Shown here one piece after another: positions 20,646-29,937 of a stretch of DNA of 64,000 bases (position 1 is the stretch's first letter; each line of letters starts with the position of its first letter). The stretch is taken from positions 319,567 through 383,566 of the forward strand of contig OZ037931.1 in NCBI GenBank assembly GCA_964035575.1, given 5' to 3'. The notes beneath the pieces were generated by a model that was not told the origin of the DNA, ran no database searches, and saw only the letters and a list, made by a program, of their open reading frames with translations. The DNA comes from Rhynchopus sp. YZ270_cl-10 (lineage: Eukaryota > Euglenozoa > Diplonemea > Diplonemida > Diplonemidae). Both the position numbers and the translations under genes were made by a program.

Positions 20646-21048
20646 ATCAACCACCCTGGTGGAGTGGCTTTTGCCACGATTGGGGAGATCTAATGGATAT
20701 AGACTGTCTATCTTTTATGTTGACTTTTGTTCTTGCTCTATTTGGGCAGAATAGCTATCATTTCCTCGGAACTCTTCGAGTTCCGGTTGGCCGGGAACGC
20801 AGCTGTGCCGATTAACCCCACCTTTAACACAATTCAACCACCATCTTCATCAGGATTTCTTTGTTTTTGTTGCGGTGTGTTTTCTGCCTTGCGTCCCCCT
20901 CATCGTTTTCGTTTACAGCATATTATCCAAAGACCTCCTCTCCATCCCCCCTTTCTTTTGCCTTTATCATCAGTTCTGGAACCGGTTCGTCGGTCTCCTC
21001 TATTCCTCACTTTTATTGGCTGTCTATATCCTATACTAGATCTCCTCC
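20646..21048. repeat. Satellite unit type A
   Basis: About 400 bp between pyrimidine arrays. The head folds as CAA, CCACCctGGTGG, GTGGCttttGCCAC, TTG, a three-way-junction shape. It is followed by GGGGAGATCTAATGGATATA, whose complement closes the unit (TATATCCTATACTAGATCTC). It shares CACCATCTTCATCAGGATTT and TCCCCCTCATCG with the other units. No gene. Confidence 0.75.
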
Positions 21049-21463
21049 CCTCTCCCCTCTCCCCTCTCCCCTCTCCCCTCTCCCCTCTCCCCTCTCCCCT
21101 CTCCCCTCTCCCCTCTCCCCTCTCCCCTCTCCCCTCTCCCCTCTCCCCTCTCCCCTCTCCCCTCTCCCCTCTCCCCTCTCCCCTCTCCCCTCTCCCCTCT
21201 CCCCTCTCCCCTCTCCCCTCTCCCCTCTCCCCTCTCCCCTCTCCCCTCTCCCCTCTCCCCTCTCCCCTCTCCCCTCTCCCCTCTCCCCTCTCCCCTCTCC
21301 CCTCTCCCCTCTCCCCTCTCCCCTCTCCCCTCTCCCCTCTCCCCTCTCCCCTCTCCCCTCTCCCCTCTCCCCTCTCCCCTCTCCCCTCTCCCCTCTCCCC
21401 TCTCCCCTCTCCCCTCTCCCCTCTCCCCTCTCCCCTCTCCCCTCTCCCTCTCCCTCTCCCTCT
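21049..21463. repeat. CCCCTCT heptamer array grading into CCCTCT
   Basis: About 57 heptamers, the last few units reduced to the hexamer CCCTCT. Proteins predicted from it are low-complexity artefacts. Confidence 0.95.
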
Positions 21464-21833
21464 GAAACACGCTTTAGCGGAGCAGCTTCGCTGCGTGTTG
21501 GGAGATCTTTGATAGAGACTACCGTCCTTTTGATTTGACATGGCACGCACACTGCTTTTTGGCAGAATATTTATTTGATTTTCCTCAGGCTTTGTCCTGG
21601 TTGGCCGGGGTCCGTTTATGTTTCAGTCTCTACCCTCACCAAATCACCACACCATCTTCATCAGATTTTTTGTTGGAATTTGTTTTGGGTTGTTTCGGCT
21701 TCCACATTCGCCCCCCTCATCGTAGCGCCTATTTCGAGATAAAAGTATCCCCCTTCCCTCCTCTCCGTTTTCATCATTGCTGTTCGCCCTTCGCGGGTCT
21801 TTTAGGTACTCTCTATCTATCTCAGATCTCCCT
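21464..21833. repeat. Satellite unit type B, intact (empty insertion site)
   Basis: Head AACAC, GCtttaGC, GCAGCttcGCTGC, GTGTT (21466-21499), then GGGAGATCTTTGATAGAGAC with a near-complement at the end (CTATCTATCTCAGATCTCCC). The 34-bp segment 21688-21721 occurs once here. In two other B units the same segment flanks a retrotransposon on both sides, so this is an unoccupied target. Confidence 0.85.
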
Positions 21834-22213
21834 CCCTCTCCCTCTCCCTCTCCCTCTCCCTCTCCCTCTCCCTCTCCCTCTCCCTCTCCCTCTCCCTCTC
21901 CCTCTCCCTCTCCCTCTCCCTCTCCCTCTCCCTCTCCCTCTCCCTCTCCCTCTCCCTCTCCCTCTCCCTCTCCCTCTCCCTCTCCCTCTCCCTCTCCCTC
22001 TCCCTCTCCCTCTCCCTCTCCCTCTCCCTCTCCCTCTCCCTCTCCCTCTCCCTCTCCCTCTCCCTCTCCCTCTCCCTCTCCCTCTCCCTCTCCCTCTCCC
22101 TCTCCCTCTCCCTCTCCCTCTCCCTCTCCCTCTCCCTCTCCCTCTCCCTCTCCCTCTCCCTCTCCCTCTCCCTCTCCCTCTCCCTCTCCCTCTCCCTCTC
22201 CCTCTCCCTCTCT
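21834..22213. repeat. CCCTCT hexamer array
   Basis: About 63 copies of CCCTCT. Non-coding. Confidence 0.95.
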
Positions 22214-22620
22214 GAAACACGCTTTAGCGGAGCAGCTTCGCTGCGTGTTGGGAGATCTTTGATAGAGACTACCGTCCTTTTGATTTGACATGGCACGCAC
22301 ACTGCTATTTGGCAGAATATTTATTTGATTTTCCTCAGGCTTTGTCCTGGTTGGCCGGGGTCCGTTTATGTTTCAGTCTCTACCCTCACCAAATCACCAC
22401 ACCATCTTCATCAGATTTTTTGTTGGAATTTGTTTTGGGTTGTTTCGGCTTCCACATTCGCCCCCCTCATCTTTTTGTTCCCCCACACACGATTCTTCGC
22501 TTCGCATCCATCTTCTCGTCCCCTTCCAAGCCACCTAGACGCCTCGGTAGTGTGCAGCCTGCTGGGACATATACACCACCTTCGACTCCGCCTTCTCCAC
22601 CCAGTGCACCCCTCGACGCT

Positions 22621-23874
22621 ATGGCCACAGCACACATCACCGATTGTGCTACGCTGTTGGCGGCGTTCGAGGCGCAGACGACGAGCCAGCACGACTGGTC
22701 GCCTCCGGATGCGGCCCTGCGTGCGCTGGGCGTGGAAGAGGGCTCCCCTGCGCTGGTGGGACGCAAGATCCAGTTCGCGGATCTGGCGCGGACGATGCGG
22801 GCCCTGGATAAGGAAGTCGCCCGCCACACCGGCGTCCAGGGGCCAGGGCAGGTGACGCGGTTGGCGATTGTGTCCGCCATCCTCGTCCTCCTCAAGGCGG
22901 AGGTGACGGAGGCGAACAGCGCGATGTTCTCAGAGGGCCAGCGCATGTCCCTCACGCGCCTGGTCGGCACCCTCACGGTGCTGTCCACGGTGCTGGGGGA
23001 CCCCGAGACCCGGTCCCGCCTCAGCGGATCCCGCCCCCCCGCCACCACCGCCGAGACGCCGGTTTTGCCTCAACGTGAGGACAGCCCGGAGGCGTCCATC
23101 CCGCGCGAGCAGCAGCCGCAGCAGCCGCAGCAGACGCAGCCGGCGGCGGACAACGCGCGGATCGCGCAGCTGGAGGCTGCGATGATGGAGTTGGCGGCAG
23201 CGAAGCGGGAGGGGGACGCGCGGCACGAGCTCCTGTGCCAGCAGCTCAACGCGGTCAGGGACGGTGGTGCGCCTCCTCCGGCAGCTGCAGCATCGGACTT
23301 CCTGGCGCAGTTACGGGCGGCGATCGGCACCGGGGCAGCGGCGCCTATGCAGGTGGAACAGCCGGTTATGGGGACGGACGTGGACGTGGTGGCACGCAAC
23401 CCGAGACACTGGGTGGATTTTTGCGCCGACGCCGACCACTGCGCCGACGCTCTGGTGCAGGCCCTGAGGAGGCGCCTGCCTACCGAGGCCGGCGACGCGC
23501 AGGACGGGGCCCGCTTCGCCGTTGATGTGGTGGGTCTGTTGCTGCAGCAAGCTCCCTTGGAGGCGGTGCTGAGAAAGCTCGATGACAGTATCTCCTTCTG
23601 GCAGTTGAGGGCGAGTTGTGGGAGGTCGGGTGCGGTCGCCTTCCGCGACAAGGTCTGGACGGCGGATGTCGTGCCGAAGGACCGGCAGGCGGCGGTGGCG
23701 GCGGCGCACGCAGCAGGGCGTGGTGCGAAGTCCGGGCACGGGGGTGGCCGGGCCGGGCAGGCGTACGGGGGTGGCAACGGGGGGGGCCAGGCCGCGCAGC
23801 CGTACGCGCCGGGAAACGGTGGTGGCAGAGGCCGAGGCGGGGGAGGGCATTGGCGCGGTGGTCAACGCAAGTGA
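22621..23874 (+). CDS. Gag-like protein of retrotransposon copy 1
   Basis: 417 residues from the ATG inside the element (MATAHITDC). The longer open frame upstream runs through the target repeat and is not used. The middle has a Gln/Pro-rich linker (QQPQQPQQTQP) and a coiled-coil-like stretch (IAQLEAAMMELAAAKREGDA). The C-terminus is Gly/Arg-rich (GGRAGQAYGGGNGGG, RGRGGGGHWRGGQRK), a likely nucleic-acid-binding tail in place of a CCHC zinc knuckle. It is expected to package element RNA. Assignment rests mainly on position and composition. Confidence 0.7.
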   Translation: MATAHITDCATLLAAFEAQTTSQHDWSPPDAALRALGVEEGSPALVGRKIQFADLARTMRALDKEVARHTGVQGPGQVTRLAIVSAILVLLKAEVTEANSAMFSEGQRMSLTRLVGTLTVLSTVLGDPETRSRLSGSRPPATTAETPVLPQREDSPEASIPREQQPQQPQQTQPAADNARIAQLEAAMMELAAAKREGDARHELLCQQLNAVRDGGAPPPAAAASDFLAQLRAAIGTGAAAPMQVEQPVMGTDVDVVARNPRHWVDFCADADHCADALVQALRRRLPTEAGDAQDGARFAVDVVGLLLQQAPLEAVLRKLDDSISFWQLRASCGRSGAVAFRDKVWTADVVPKDRQAAVAAAHAAGRGAKSGHGGGRAGQAYGGGNGGGQAAQPYAPGNGGGRGRGGGGHWRGGQRK

Positions 23875-24009
23875 CGAGAGCAGGCGGCAGCGCGCGTTAC
23901 GCTCTCCCTCCCACCACCCTCCCCCCCCTCTCCCCCCCCTCTTGTTTTTTCTTCCCCCCCCCCACGGCCCTCCCCGCCAAAACACACATCCGCCGAGTTT
24001 TCTTCCGAA

Positions 24010-25005
24010 ATGCTGCTTCAGGCTTTGCGCAAGCCGAAGAAGGGTCTCGGGGTGGCGAGGAGGAAGGAGGTGGACGACTGCGTGTTCCGCCTCCGCGACG
24101 GCAAGCAGGCCGCGCGCGCTTTGGCCCATCTTGTCCCGTGGGACCAAGCGCACACTTTCGACGTGGGGCCCCGAGCAGCAGGCACCCGCGACTGGCTGCT
24201 CCGAGCGTTCCGGCAGTTCGCCGAAGGGGAGACCGAGACCACGCCTCCCGACCAGACGTTGATTCGGTTCGTCTGGGGTCGCCTGCGCGGAGCGTCGTCC
24301 CTCTCCGTGGCCGACTACTGCGGGCGGCTGCTGAAGGCACTGGCGGCCGAGGGGGAGACGGGATACCGCACGCGCCGGGTGCTGGCGGTGAAGCGCGCGC
24401 TGACGCGTTTCGGGACGTTGCTGAGGCCGAGTCAGGCGCCGCCGGTAGACGTGGACGCGGTGATGGACGTGGTCGAGGCTTTCGGTCGCGAGGGGGCCGA
24501 GCGCGAACGGGCGTTTGTGGCCTTGGTGTGGATGGCACGGGCGCGTATGGCGGACGCACGATACCTGCTGGTGCGCGACCTGGTGGAGGTGACAGACGAG
24601 GGCGCGACGGGGCTGGAAGTCGCCCTGAAGGAGAAGCAGCAGAAGAGCTGGACACCCGTGGTGTATTTGCCACCCGGGACGCTTACCCAATACGTGGTGG
24701 AATGGGCACGCGCGCGTCGCTTGGCGGAAGGACAGGACGCGCCGTTGTTTGCAGCGACCGAGACGCAGTACCAGCGCCTCATGCGTCGGGTGGTGGGGGC
24801 TCTGCCGGCAGGGTCCTGGGCGCACTCGCTTCGCAGGGGGTCAGCGCAGGCCCTGCAATCCTGGGGGATGAGCGTGGACGGACTGAGGGACGCGCTGCGC
24901 CACGCGTCATCCAGAACGACGGTGCGTTACCTCATGCGTACGGCGCCCGAGGCTCGCAGGAAGGCACGCTCGACGCTGGACGTCCTGCAGGAGCGGCCGC
25001 TGTAG
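24010..25005 (+). CDS. Tyrosine recombinase of retrotransposon copy 1
   Basis: 331 residues. The catalytic constellation is visible: box I Arg in MARARMADARYLLVRDL (about residue 180), HSLRRG (H272, R275), then RHASSRTTVRYL with H298 and the Tyr307 nucleophile. A Lys-rich beta turn (ALKEKQQKSW) precedes. Such enzymes insert DIRS-order elements as circular DNA by strand exchange, without the target duplication made by DDE integrases. The N-terminal half (SLSVADYCGRLLKALAAEG) resembles a SAM-like core-binding domain. All key residues are present, so this copy may be active. Stop at 25003-25005, immediately before the RT region. Confidence 0.85.
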   Translation: MLLQALRKPKKGLGVARRKEVDDCVFRLRDGKQAARALAHLVPWDQAHTFDVGPRAAGTRDWLLRAFRQFAEGETETTPPDQTLIRFVWGRLRGASSLSVADYCGRLLKALAAEGETGYRTRRVLAVKRALTRFGTLLRPSQAPPVDVDAVMDVVEAFGREGAERERAFVALVWMARARMADARYLLVRDLVEVTDEGATGLEVALKEKQQKSWTPVVYLPPGTLTQYVVEWARARRLAEGQDAPLFAATETQYQRLMRRVVGALPAGSWAHSLRRGSAQALQSWGMSVDGLRDALRHASSRTTVRYLMRTAPEARRKARSTLDVLQERPL

Positions 25006-26711
25006 GTTGGTTGTTCCGGGGGTTGGACGGGTACCCGTTGGGGGAGTATGTGCGTGACGAGGGGGATGACGTGGTGGAGGCGGATGTTGAGACGTCTGCG
25101 GCGCCTCCGCATGTGCTCTTGGATGATGTCGCTGGGGTCTGGGGTGGCCCATCTGGGGTGAAGCGGCAGGTGCTTGACTCATTCCCGGCGGGTCTGATTG
25201 ATTTGGGGGCGCTCCGCCGACTGGTACCGGCGAAGGCCAGGTTGTTCGCAATGCTTGACGACATTGCGACTTTCCGTGCGCAGCTGACGGGGTCTGGGGT
25301 GTCGATGCCGGGCCCGCCCTCCAAGCTCCAGGACGGCATGTTGGCGGCGTGCGTGGGTAGTGGGGTTTTGCGCACGGAGAAGCGAGCTTTCCCGTCGGTG
25401 TGTGGGCTGTCTGTGTTTCCGCTGGCGAAGACGAACGGCAAGATGCGTCTCATCGTTGACGCACGGCCGTTGAACACGGCGATGCACTCCCCGCCAAAGT
25501 TCAGCCTCCCTACACCATACGAGCTGTCGGAACTCATCCTACGCGGGGGCGCTACGCATGCAGTCGTGGCGGATTTCAAAGGGTTTTTCTGGCAATTCCC
25601 TTTGTCCGCGGAGGTGGGGCAGTTTTTTGGTGTGCGGCAGGGTGCGCGTCGCATGCAGCTTAACCGCATGGCGATGGGGTGGTCGTGGGCGGCGGTGATT
25701 GCGCAGGAGACGTCGCTGGGGCTTCTCGGGGATATGGCGGGTGTGTGTGCTGCTGCGTGGATAGACGACAACCTCATTTTGGGGAAGTCGGCGGGTGAGG
25801 CGTCTGCGCGGCTTCGGGGGTTCCTGCGCAGAGCGGACGAAGTTGGCGCTGAGGTGAACCGCGAGAAGTCGACGCTCACTCCGGTACAGGTGTGTACCTA
25901 CGCAGGGATTGAGTGGGATTTGCGGGGGCGCAGAATGCGGCTGCCGGGGGAGTGGCGTCGGAAGGCCCGTGTCGTGATGGACGTATTGCTGTCGGCGTCG
26001 GGTCCCTCGCTGCGCGAAGTGTGGAAAGGTATCGGGGCCGTCATCTGGGCGACGTATGCGATGGGGGACCGGTTCTGCGGGGTGCCGGACATGTTGGCGT
26101 GGATTCGTGCGCGGGGCGCCGAGGTGTCTGCGGGCGCGATTGACTGGGACGACCAGGTGCAGATCTCTGCGGGCATGCGGACGGACTTGTGTGTGTTTGT
26201 GGAGCGGCGATTGGTGCCGGATGTGTGGCGCGTCCCCAGGTGGAAGCTGTCGCCGGAGGAGGGGTGTGACACGGTGGTGTGGTCGGACGCGTGCCCCGAG
26301 GGGTGGGGGTTTATTGTGCGGACGCTTGCTGGCGGGCGCGCTTTCAGGAAGTGGGGCACGTGGTCCACGGTCGAGGATATTTTCATTTTGGAGTTGCGGG
26401 CGATGGCCTGGGGCGTGCTGCATGCTGTACGTGGTGGCGCCCGCAGGATTTTGGTGGTGGGGGACAACGCCGCGGTGGTTGCTGTGCTGGAGAAGGGCCA
26501 CTGTGCAGTCAGGTTAGGGAACACGGTCTTGGAGCGCCTGTTTCGGGTCACTGACGGGGCGGGTGCGGGCATGTTGTCGCGCTGGATCGCGACGGACCGT
26601 ATGCCGGCGGACGAGCTGTCGCGCTGGGGTACCGCTGGGCAGGACTGGGCCGACCCCCCGTCGGACGGCGTGGTGGTCGACGGTGGCGGTTTTATGTGGT
26701 CGGACGAGTGA
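25002..26711 (+). CDS. Reverse transcriptase/RNase H of retrotransposon copy 1
   Basis: About 569 recognisable residues from VGWLFRG. The frame is open from 23616, overlapping the recombinase in another frame, and the true start or frameshift is unclear. RT motifs: KTNGKMRLIVDARPLN (about 143), ADFKGFFWQF (catalytic Asp 191), MAMGWSWA (about 227), WIDDN (253-257, the catalytic Asp pair). RNase H motifs: WSDACPEGWGF (Asp 429), ILELRAMAWG (Glu), VVGDNAAVV (Asp 488), MPADELSRWG (Asp). It copies element RNA into DNA. No methyltransferase domain follows, unlike DIRS1. Confidence 0.88.
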   Translation, partial: VGWLFRGLDGYPLGEYVRDEGDDVVEADVETSAAPPHVLLDDVAGVWGGPSGVKRQVLDSFPAGLIDLGALRRLVPAKARLFAMLDDIATFRAQLTGSGVSMPGPPSKLQDGMLAACVGSGVLRTEKRAFPSVCGLSVFPLAKTNGKMRLIVDARPLNTAMHSPPKFSLPTPYELSELILRGGATHAVVADFKGFFWQFPLSAEVGQFFGVRQGARRMQLNRMAMGWSWAAVIAQETSLGLLGDMAGVCAAAWIDDNLILGKSAGEASARLRGFLRRADEVGAEVNREKSTLTPVQVCTYAGIEWDLRGRRMRLPGEWRRKARVVMDVLLSASGPSLREVWKGIGAVIWATYAMGDRFCGVPDMLAWIRARGAEVSAGAIDWDDQVQISAGMRTDLCVFVERRLVPDVWRVPRWKLSPEEGCDTVVWSDACPEGWGFIVRTLAGGRAFRKWGTWSTVEDIFILELRAMAWGVLHAVRGGARRILVVGDNAAVVAVLEKGHCAVRLGNTVLERLFRVTDGAGAGMLSRWIATDRMPADELSRWGTAGQDWADPPSDGVVVDGGGFMWSDE

Positions 26712-26991
26712 TGTCCTTAGATTATTCTTATTTTAGATTGCCTTCTGTTTTTTCTTCCAGCTTTTCATTAAAGCTGTTTCCCTGCCCTGTTTTTTGTCCG
26801 CTGTTTTTTTGCAGTGGCTTTTGGTTTTATTTCTGGATGCCTGCGCCCGCTGAGGCTTGGTGTCGTATCATTGGTTTTTTGTTCACTCCGCCTTTTTTCT
26901 GGGCCCTCGGGGGTCCTGTGTTTTTGTTTGTAGTTGGGATGGATGCTCTCGTGGCCTACGGGTTTAAATATTCTACGTGACGGTGTCAGGA
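26712..26991 (+). other. 3' non-coding tail of retrotransposon copy 1
   Basis: T-rich, no ORF of note. Contains CTTTTCATTAAAGCTG and ends TACGTGACGGTGTCAGGA immediately before the right direct repeat. No copy of the 5' interior was found here, so classical A1-B1A2B2 split repeats are not evident. Confidence 0.6.
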
Positions 26992-27136
26992 GGTTGTTTC
27001 GGCTTCCACATTCGCCCCCCTCATCGTAGCGCCTATTTCGAGATAAAAGTATCCCCCTTCCCTCCTCTCCGTTTTCATCATTGCTGTTCGCCCTTCGCGG
27101 GTCTTTTAGGTACTCTCTATCTATCTCAGATCTCCC

Positions 27137-27480
27137 TCTCCCTCTCCCTCTCCCTCTCCCTCTCCCTCTCCCTCTCCCTCTCCCTCTCCCTCTCCCTCTC
27201 CCTCTCCCTCTCCCTCTCCCTCTCCCTCTCCCTCTCCCTCTCCCTCTCCCTCTCCCTCTCCCTCTCCCTCTCCCTCTCCCTCTCCCTCTCCCTCTCCCTC
27301 TCCCTCTCCCTCTCCCTCTCCCTCTCCCTCTCCCTCTCCCTCTCCCTCTCCCTCTCCCTCTCCCTCTCCCTCTCCCTCTCCCTCTCCCTCTCCCTCTCCC
27401 TCTCCCTCTCCCTCTCCCTCTCCCTCTCCCTCTCCCTCTCCCTCTCCCTCTCCCTCTCCCTCTCCCTCTCCCTCTCCCTC
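27137..27480. repeat. CCCTCT hexamer array
   Basis: About 57 pure copies of CCCTCT between unit B (with retrotransposon copy 1) and unit C. Confidence 0.95.
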
Positions 27481-27815
27481 TTCACAATCAAACTTGTTTG
27501 AGCAGCTTTGCTGCGGATTGGGGGGTTCGGATAAAAAGACATAAAAATAATAGCGACAATTCCTCTCACTTTTTGATATTTTCTACCACTTACTTACGGT
27601 AAGGTTGGAAGGGGACCGGGAATAAACAACACCTCCTTCATCAGGATTTTCAATTTTTGATTCCCTAGTCGGTGTGTTTCTCCTCCCCCGTACGTTTTAC
27701 TTCACATCGGGTTTGTTTTTGGTTAGGGGGGGGGGCTTTTTCTCTTCAACACATACTTGTTTGACTTTGAGCAAAGAATAAAGACTGGTCTTTTTATCTT
27801 TCCGGACCCCCCCCT
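27481..27815. repeat. Satellite unit type C, copy 1
   Basis: Head CAATC, AAACttGTTT, GCAGCtttGCTGC, GATTG. Terminal inverted sequence GGGGGGTTCGGATAAAAAGA against TCTTTTTATCTTTCCGGACC. Shares CCTTCATCAGGATTTT with the other units. Repeated at 34033-34366. Confidence 0.75.
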
Positions 27816-28141
27816 CTCCCTCTCCCTCTCCCTCTCCCTCTCCCTCTCCCTCTCCCTCTCCCTCTCCCTCTCCCTCTCCCTCTCCCTCTCCCTCTCCCTC
27901 TCCCTCTCCCTCTCCCTCTCCCTCTCCCTCTCCCTCTCCCTCTCCCTCTCCCTCTCCCTCTCCCTCTCCCTCTCCCTCTCCCTCTCCCTCTCCCTCTCCC
28001 TCTCCCTCTCCCTCTCCCTCTCCCTCTCCCTCTCCCTCTCCCTCTCCCTCTCCCTCTCCCTCTCCCTCTCCCTCTCCCTCTCCCTCTCCCTCTCCCTCTC
28101 CCTCTCCCTCTCCCTCTCCCTCTCCCTCTCCCTCTCCCTCT
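27816..28141. repeat. CCCTCT hexamer array
   Basis: About 54 copies of CCCTCT, directly after the C run that ends unit C. Confidence 0.95.
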
Positions 28142-28548
28142 GAAACACGCTTTAGCGGAGCAGCTTCGCTGCGTGTTGGGAGATCTTTGATAGAGACTAC
28201 CGTCCTTTTGATTTGACATGGCACGCACACTGCTATTTGGCAGAATATTTATTTGATTTTCCTCAGGCTTTGTCCTGGTTGGCCGGGGTCCGTTTATGTT
28301 TCAGTCTCTACCCTCACCAAATCACCACACCATCTTCATCAGATTTTTTGTTGGAATTTGTTTTGGGTTGTTTCGGCTTCCACATTCGCCCCCCTCATCT
28401 TTTTGTTCCCCCACACACGATTCTTCGCTTCGCATCCATCTTCTCGTCCCCTTCCAAGCCACCTAGACGCCTCGGTAGTGTGCAGCCTGCTGGGACATAT
28501 ACACCACCTTCGACTCCGCCTTCTCCACCCAGTGCACCCCTCGACGCT

Positions 28549-29802
28549 ATGGCCACAGCACACATCACCGATTGTGCTACGCTGTTGGCGGCGTTCGAGG
28601 CGCAGACGACGAGCCAGCACGACTGGTCGCCTCCGGATGCGGCCCTGCGTGCGCTGGGCGTGGAAGAGGGCTCCCCTGCGCTGGTGGGACGCAAGATCCA
28701 GTTCGCGGATCTGGCGCGGACGATGCGGGCCCTGGATAAGGAAGTCGCCCGCCACACCGGCGTCCAGGGGCCAGGGCAGGTGACGCGGTTGGCGATTGTG
28801 TCCGCCATCCTCGTCCTCCTCAAGGCGGAGGTGACGGAGGCGAACAGCGCGATGTTCTCAGAGGGCCAGCGCATGTCCCTCACGCGCCTGGTCGGCACCC
28901 TCACGGTGCTGTCCACGGTGCTGGGGGACCCCGAGACCCGGTCCCGCCTCAGCGGATCCCGCCCCCCCGCCACCACCGCCGAGACGCCTGTTTTGCCTCA
29001 ACGTGAGGACAGCCCGGAGGCGTCCATCCCGCGCGAGCAGCAGCCGCAGCAGCCGCAGCAGACGCAGCCGGCGGCGGACAACGCGCGGATCGCGCAGCTG
29101 GAGGCTGCGATGATGGAGTTGGCGGCAGCGAAGCGGGAGGGGGACGCGCGGCACGAGCTCCTGTGCCAGCAGCTCAACGCGGTCAGGGACGGTGGTGCGC
29201 CTCCTCCGGCAGCTGCAGCATCGGACTTCCTGGCGCAGTTACGGGCGGCGATCGGCACCGGGGCAGCGGCGCCTATGCAGGTGGAACAGCCGGTTATGGG
29301 GACGGACGTGGACGTGGTGGCACGCAACCCGAGACACTGGGTGGATTTTTGCGCCGACGCCGACCACTGCGCCGACGCTCTGGTGCAGGCCCTGAGGAGG
29401 CGCCTGCCTACCGAGGCCGGCGACGCGCAGGACGGGGCCCGCTTCGCCGTTGATGTGGTGGGTCTGTTGCTGCAGCAAGCTCCCTTGGAGGCGGTGCTGA
29501 GAAAGCTCGATGACAGTATCTCCTTCTGGCAGTTGAGGGCGAGTTGTGGGAGGTCGGGTGCGGTCGCCTTCCGCGACAAGGTCTGGACGGCGGATGTCGT
29601 GCCGAAGGACCGGCAGGCGGCGGTGGCGGCGGCGCACGCAGCAGGGCGTGGTGCGAAGTCCGGGCACGGGGGTGGCCGGGCCGGGCAGGCGTACGGGGGT
29701 GGCAACGGGGGGGGCCAGGCCGCGCAGCCGTACGCGCCGGGAAACGGTGGTGGCAGAGGCCGAGGCGGGGGAGGGCATTGGCGCGGTGGTCAACGCAAGT
29801 GA
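28549..29802 (+). CDS. Gag-like protein of retrotransposon copy 2
   Basis: 417 residues, identical in organisation to the copy 1 protein, including the Gln/Pro linker and the Gly/Arg-rich C-terminus. The start is the ATG at MATAHITDC. At least one silent difference is visible (CCG/CCT before GTTTTGCC). Confidence 0.7.
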   Translation: MATAHITDCATLLAAFEAQTTSQHDWSPPDAALRALGVEEGSPALVGRKIQFADLARTMRALDKEVARHTGVQGPGQVTRLAIVSAILVLLKAEVTEANSAMFSEGQRMSLTRLVGTLTVLSTVLGDPETRSRLSGSRPPATTAETPVLPQREDSPEASIPREQQPQQPQQTQPAADNARIAQLEAAMMELAAAKREGDARHELLCQQLNAVRDGGAPPPAAAASDFLAQLRAAIGTGAAAPMQVEQPVMGTDVDVVARNPRHWVDFCADADHCADALVQALRRRLPTEAGDAQDGARFAVDVVGLLLQQAPLEAVLRKLDDSISFWQLRASCGRSGAVAFRDKVWTADVVPKDRQAAVAAAHAAGRGAKSGHGGGRAGQAYGGGNGGGQAAQPYAPGNGGGRGRGGGGHWRGGQRK

Positions 29803-29937
29803 CGAGAGCAGGCGGCAGCGCGCGTTACGCTCTCCCTCCCACCACCCTCCCCCCCCTCTCCCCCCCCTCTTGTTTTTTCTTCCCCCCCCCCACGGCCCTC
29901 CCCGCCAAAACACACATCCGCCGAGTTTTCTTCCGAA

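Larger units (their letters stand above)
22438..27025 (+). mobile_element. Tyrosine-recombinase retrotransposon (VIPER/Ngaro-like), copy 1
   Basis: Three reading frames in the order gag-like, tyrosine recombinase, reverse transcriptase/RNase H. No integrase, protease or long terminal repeats are seen. This order matches the trypanosomatid VIPER elements of the DIRS order. A 34-bp direct repeat (22438-22471 and 26992-27025) bounds it, the same sequence found once in empty B units. That fits site-specific recombination of a circular intermediate, or split direct repeats. The nearly identical copy 2 suggests recent movement or duplication. Confidence 0.88.
22214..27136. repeat. Satellite unit type B interrupted by retrotransposon copy 1
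   Basis: The left part 22214-22471 and right part 26992-27136 together reproduce the intact B unit at 21464-21833, with the 34-bp junction segment present twice. The 4.55-kb insert between them is described below. Confidence 0.85.

Noticed and set aside
20646-21530. Parvovirus-type inverted terminal repeat
   Set aside because: The head has a similar T shape, but it occurs at one end only, is short, and no Rep or capsid gene is present.
20900-22302. Long open frames encoding PSPSPS, LPLPLP, GEGEGE or REREREG proteins
   Set aside because: They are the hexamer and heptamer arrays read through. Neither codon structure nor homology supports translation. The same applies to all similar frames up to 35700.
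22285-22620. N-terminal extension of the gag-like frame
   Set aside because: This stretch is part of the target satellite unit and the element's 5' non-coding region. The same sequence occurs in empty units without the element.
23311-24825. Long antisense frame across the retroelement
   Set aside because: It mirrors the GC-rich sense frames and shows no recognisable domain. The same antisense frame appears in copy 2.
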